Assembly: GCF_001439915.1 (NCBI RefSeq)
Contig: NZ_LMBW01000003.1
Span: 81,363-145,362, forward strand
Length of the DNA stretch: 64,000 nucleotides
Source: Fredinandcohnia humi
Lineage (GTDB): Bacteria; Bacillota; Bacilli; Bacillales; Bacillaceae_L
Direction of reading: 5' to 3'
Of this stretch, positions 63,519-64,000 are shown piece after piece (position 1 is the first letter of the stretch; each line of letters starts with the position of its first letter). The notes under the pieces were generated by a model, which saw nothing but the letters and a program-made list of their open reading frames with translations, was not told the origin of the DNA and did no database searches. The position numbers and the translations under genes are program-made.

Positions 63519-64000
63519 ATGGCAGCAAAATCAAAAATGAAGATGAAAAATAGTAAATCAATGAAGATTATGCAATATACAGTCCTTATCATAATAGCCA
63601 TTTTTATGGCCTTTCCAATTATTTGGATCTTTTCAAACTCTCTTAAAACATTAACTGGAATTAGTCAATTCCCGCCAAAATTGATCCCTGATGATCCTCA
63701 ATTTGGAAATTATCTTGAAGTTTTAAAGGATAAAAATACATTAATTTATTTTAGAAACAGTTTAATTTTAATTGTTGGTAATACAATTGGAACTTTATTT
63801 TCAAGTGCAATTGTTGCTTATCCATTAGCGCGGATGAACTTTAGAGGGCGTAATTTAGCCTTTGCTATTATTCTAGCAACAATGATGGTTCCTTCAGTAA
63901 CCACCATCATTCCGCAGTTCATTTTATTTAGAGAACTTGGATGGTTAGACAGCTTTTTGCCATTAATTGTACCTGCTTTCTTTGCTTATCCCTATAATGT
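63519..64000 (+). CDS. Sugar ABC transporter permease (AraQ/MalG type), cut by the window edge
   Basis: Starts at ATG 63519, six bases after AAAGGAGGGG. The 160 visible residues begin MAAKSKMKMKNSKSMKIMQY, followed by a membrane helix (LIIIAIFMAFPIIWIFSNSL), FRNSLILIVGNTIGTLFSSA, YPLARMNFRGRN and MMVPSVTTIIPQFILF, all typical of the second CUT1 permease. The EAA loop is beyond position 64000. Confidence 0.9.
   Translation, partial: MAAKSKMKMKNSKSMKIMQYTVLIIIAIFMAFPIIWIFSNSLKTLTGISQFPPKLIPDDPQFGNYLEVLKDKNTLIYFRNSLILIVGNTIGTLFSSAIVAYPLARMNFRGRNLAFAIILATMMVPSVTTIIPQFILFRELGWLDSFLPLIVPAFFAYPYN

Overview
The window looks like chromosomal DNA of a low-GC, spore-former-type Firmicute of the Bacillaceae (Bacillus, Neobacillus, Cytobacillus or similar). 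The reasons are AGGAGG-type ribosome binding sites with frequent GTG and TTG starts, a SipW/TasA-like matrix locus, AraR-regulated arabinose genes, TagGH-like transporters, a sigma-D-type promoter and Bacillus-style type I toxin-antitoxin loci. No prophage, plasmid or CRISPR array was seen.

Layout. 0-5 kb: folE and an SDR reductase, a small holin-like toxin with an antisense antitoxin promoter, a split hypothetical gene and a chemotaxis receptor. 5.5-21 kb is a probable biofilm-matrix region. It holds a large Vpr/lactocepin-like protease, three TasA/CalY (camelysin-family) genes, one intact sipW and one sipW remnant, two cyclic-di-GMP-I riboswitches each controlling a 54-residue protein of unknown function, a carboxypeptidase-regulatory-like lipoprotein, and a PQQ-type propeller lipoprotein fused to a CuA-like copper domain. 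A decayed group II intron lies in the middle. 22-42.4 kb is one long + strand polysaccharide locus: a sulfotransferase/glycosyltransferase fusion of 1479 residues, a second sulfotransferase, glycosyltransferases, rmlACBD (dTDP-L-rhamnose), sat-SLC13 permease-cysC-cysQ (sulfate uptake, PAPS synthesis, PAP removal), an initiating sugar-phosphate transferase and a TagGH-like export ABC transporter. 42.4-51 kb is a patchwork: a truncated gene, a second toxin locus, comM, a RAYT-type transposase, DUF2442, VanY-like carboxypeptidase and an LPXTG-type amidase. 51-64 kb: an NrdG/XylH deletion chimera, then araR, a non-classical ribulokinase, araD, araA, an arabinofuranosidase, a LacI-type regulator and a CUT1 sugar ABC transporter running off the right edge.

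How the genes work together. The main inference is that the 22-42 kb locus makes and exports a rhamnose-containing, sulfated glycan. Sulfate import, ATP sulfurylase, APS kinase and PAP phosphatase are interleaved with rhamnose synthesis and two PAPS-sulfotransferase-like proteins, while sulfate-reduction genes (cysH, cysIJ) are absent. The neighbouring TasA/CalY-SipW genes carry SinR-like boxes, and the adjacent small genes carry c-di-GMP riboswitches, so the whole half of the window reads as cell-surface and biofilm functions.

Repeats. Intergenic space is unusually full of dispersed repeats: about 15 GGGACAGG/CCTGTCCC palindrome sites (a RAYT transposase gene is in the window), a paired-palindrome element with a 54-55 bp centre-to-centre spacing (five full copies and one broken), a GTCACAGTGACGCCCCG element (three copies), GCGCAAT/ACGCAAA clusters (three), and an inverted pair of complex hairpin elements flanking araA-abfA-lacI. 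Several genes end inside these repeats and take their last codons and stop from them.
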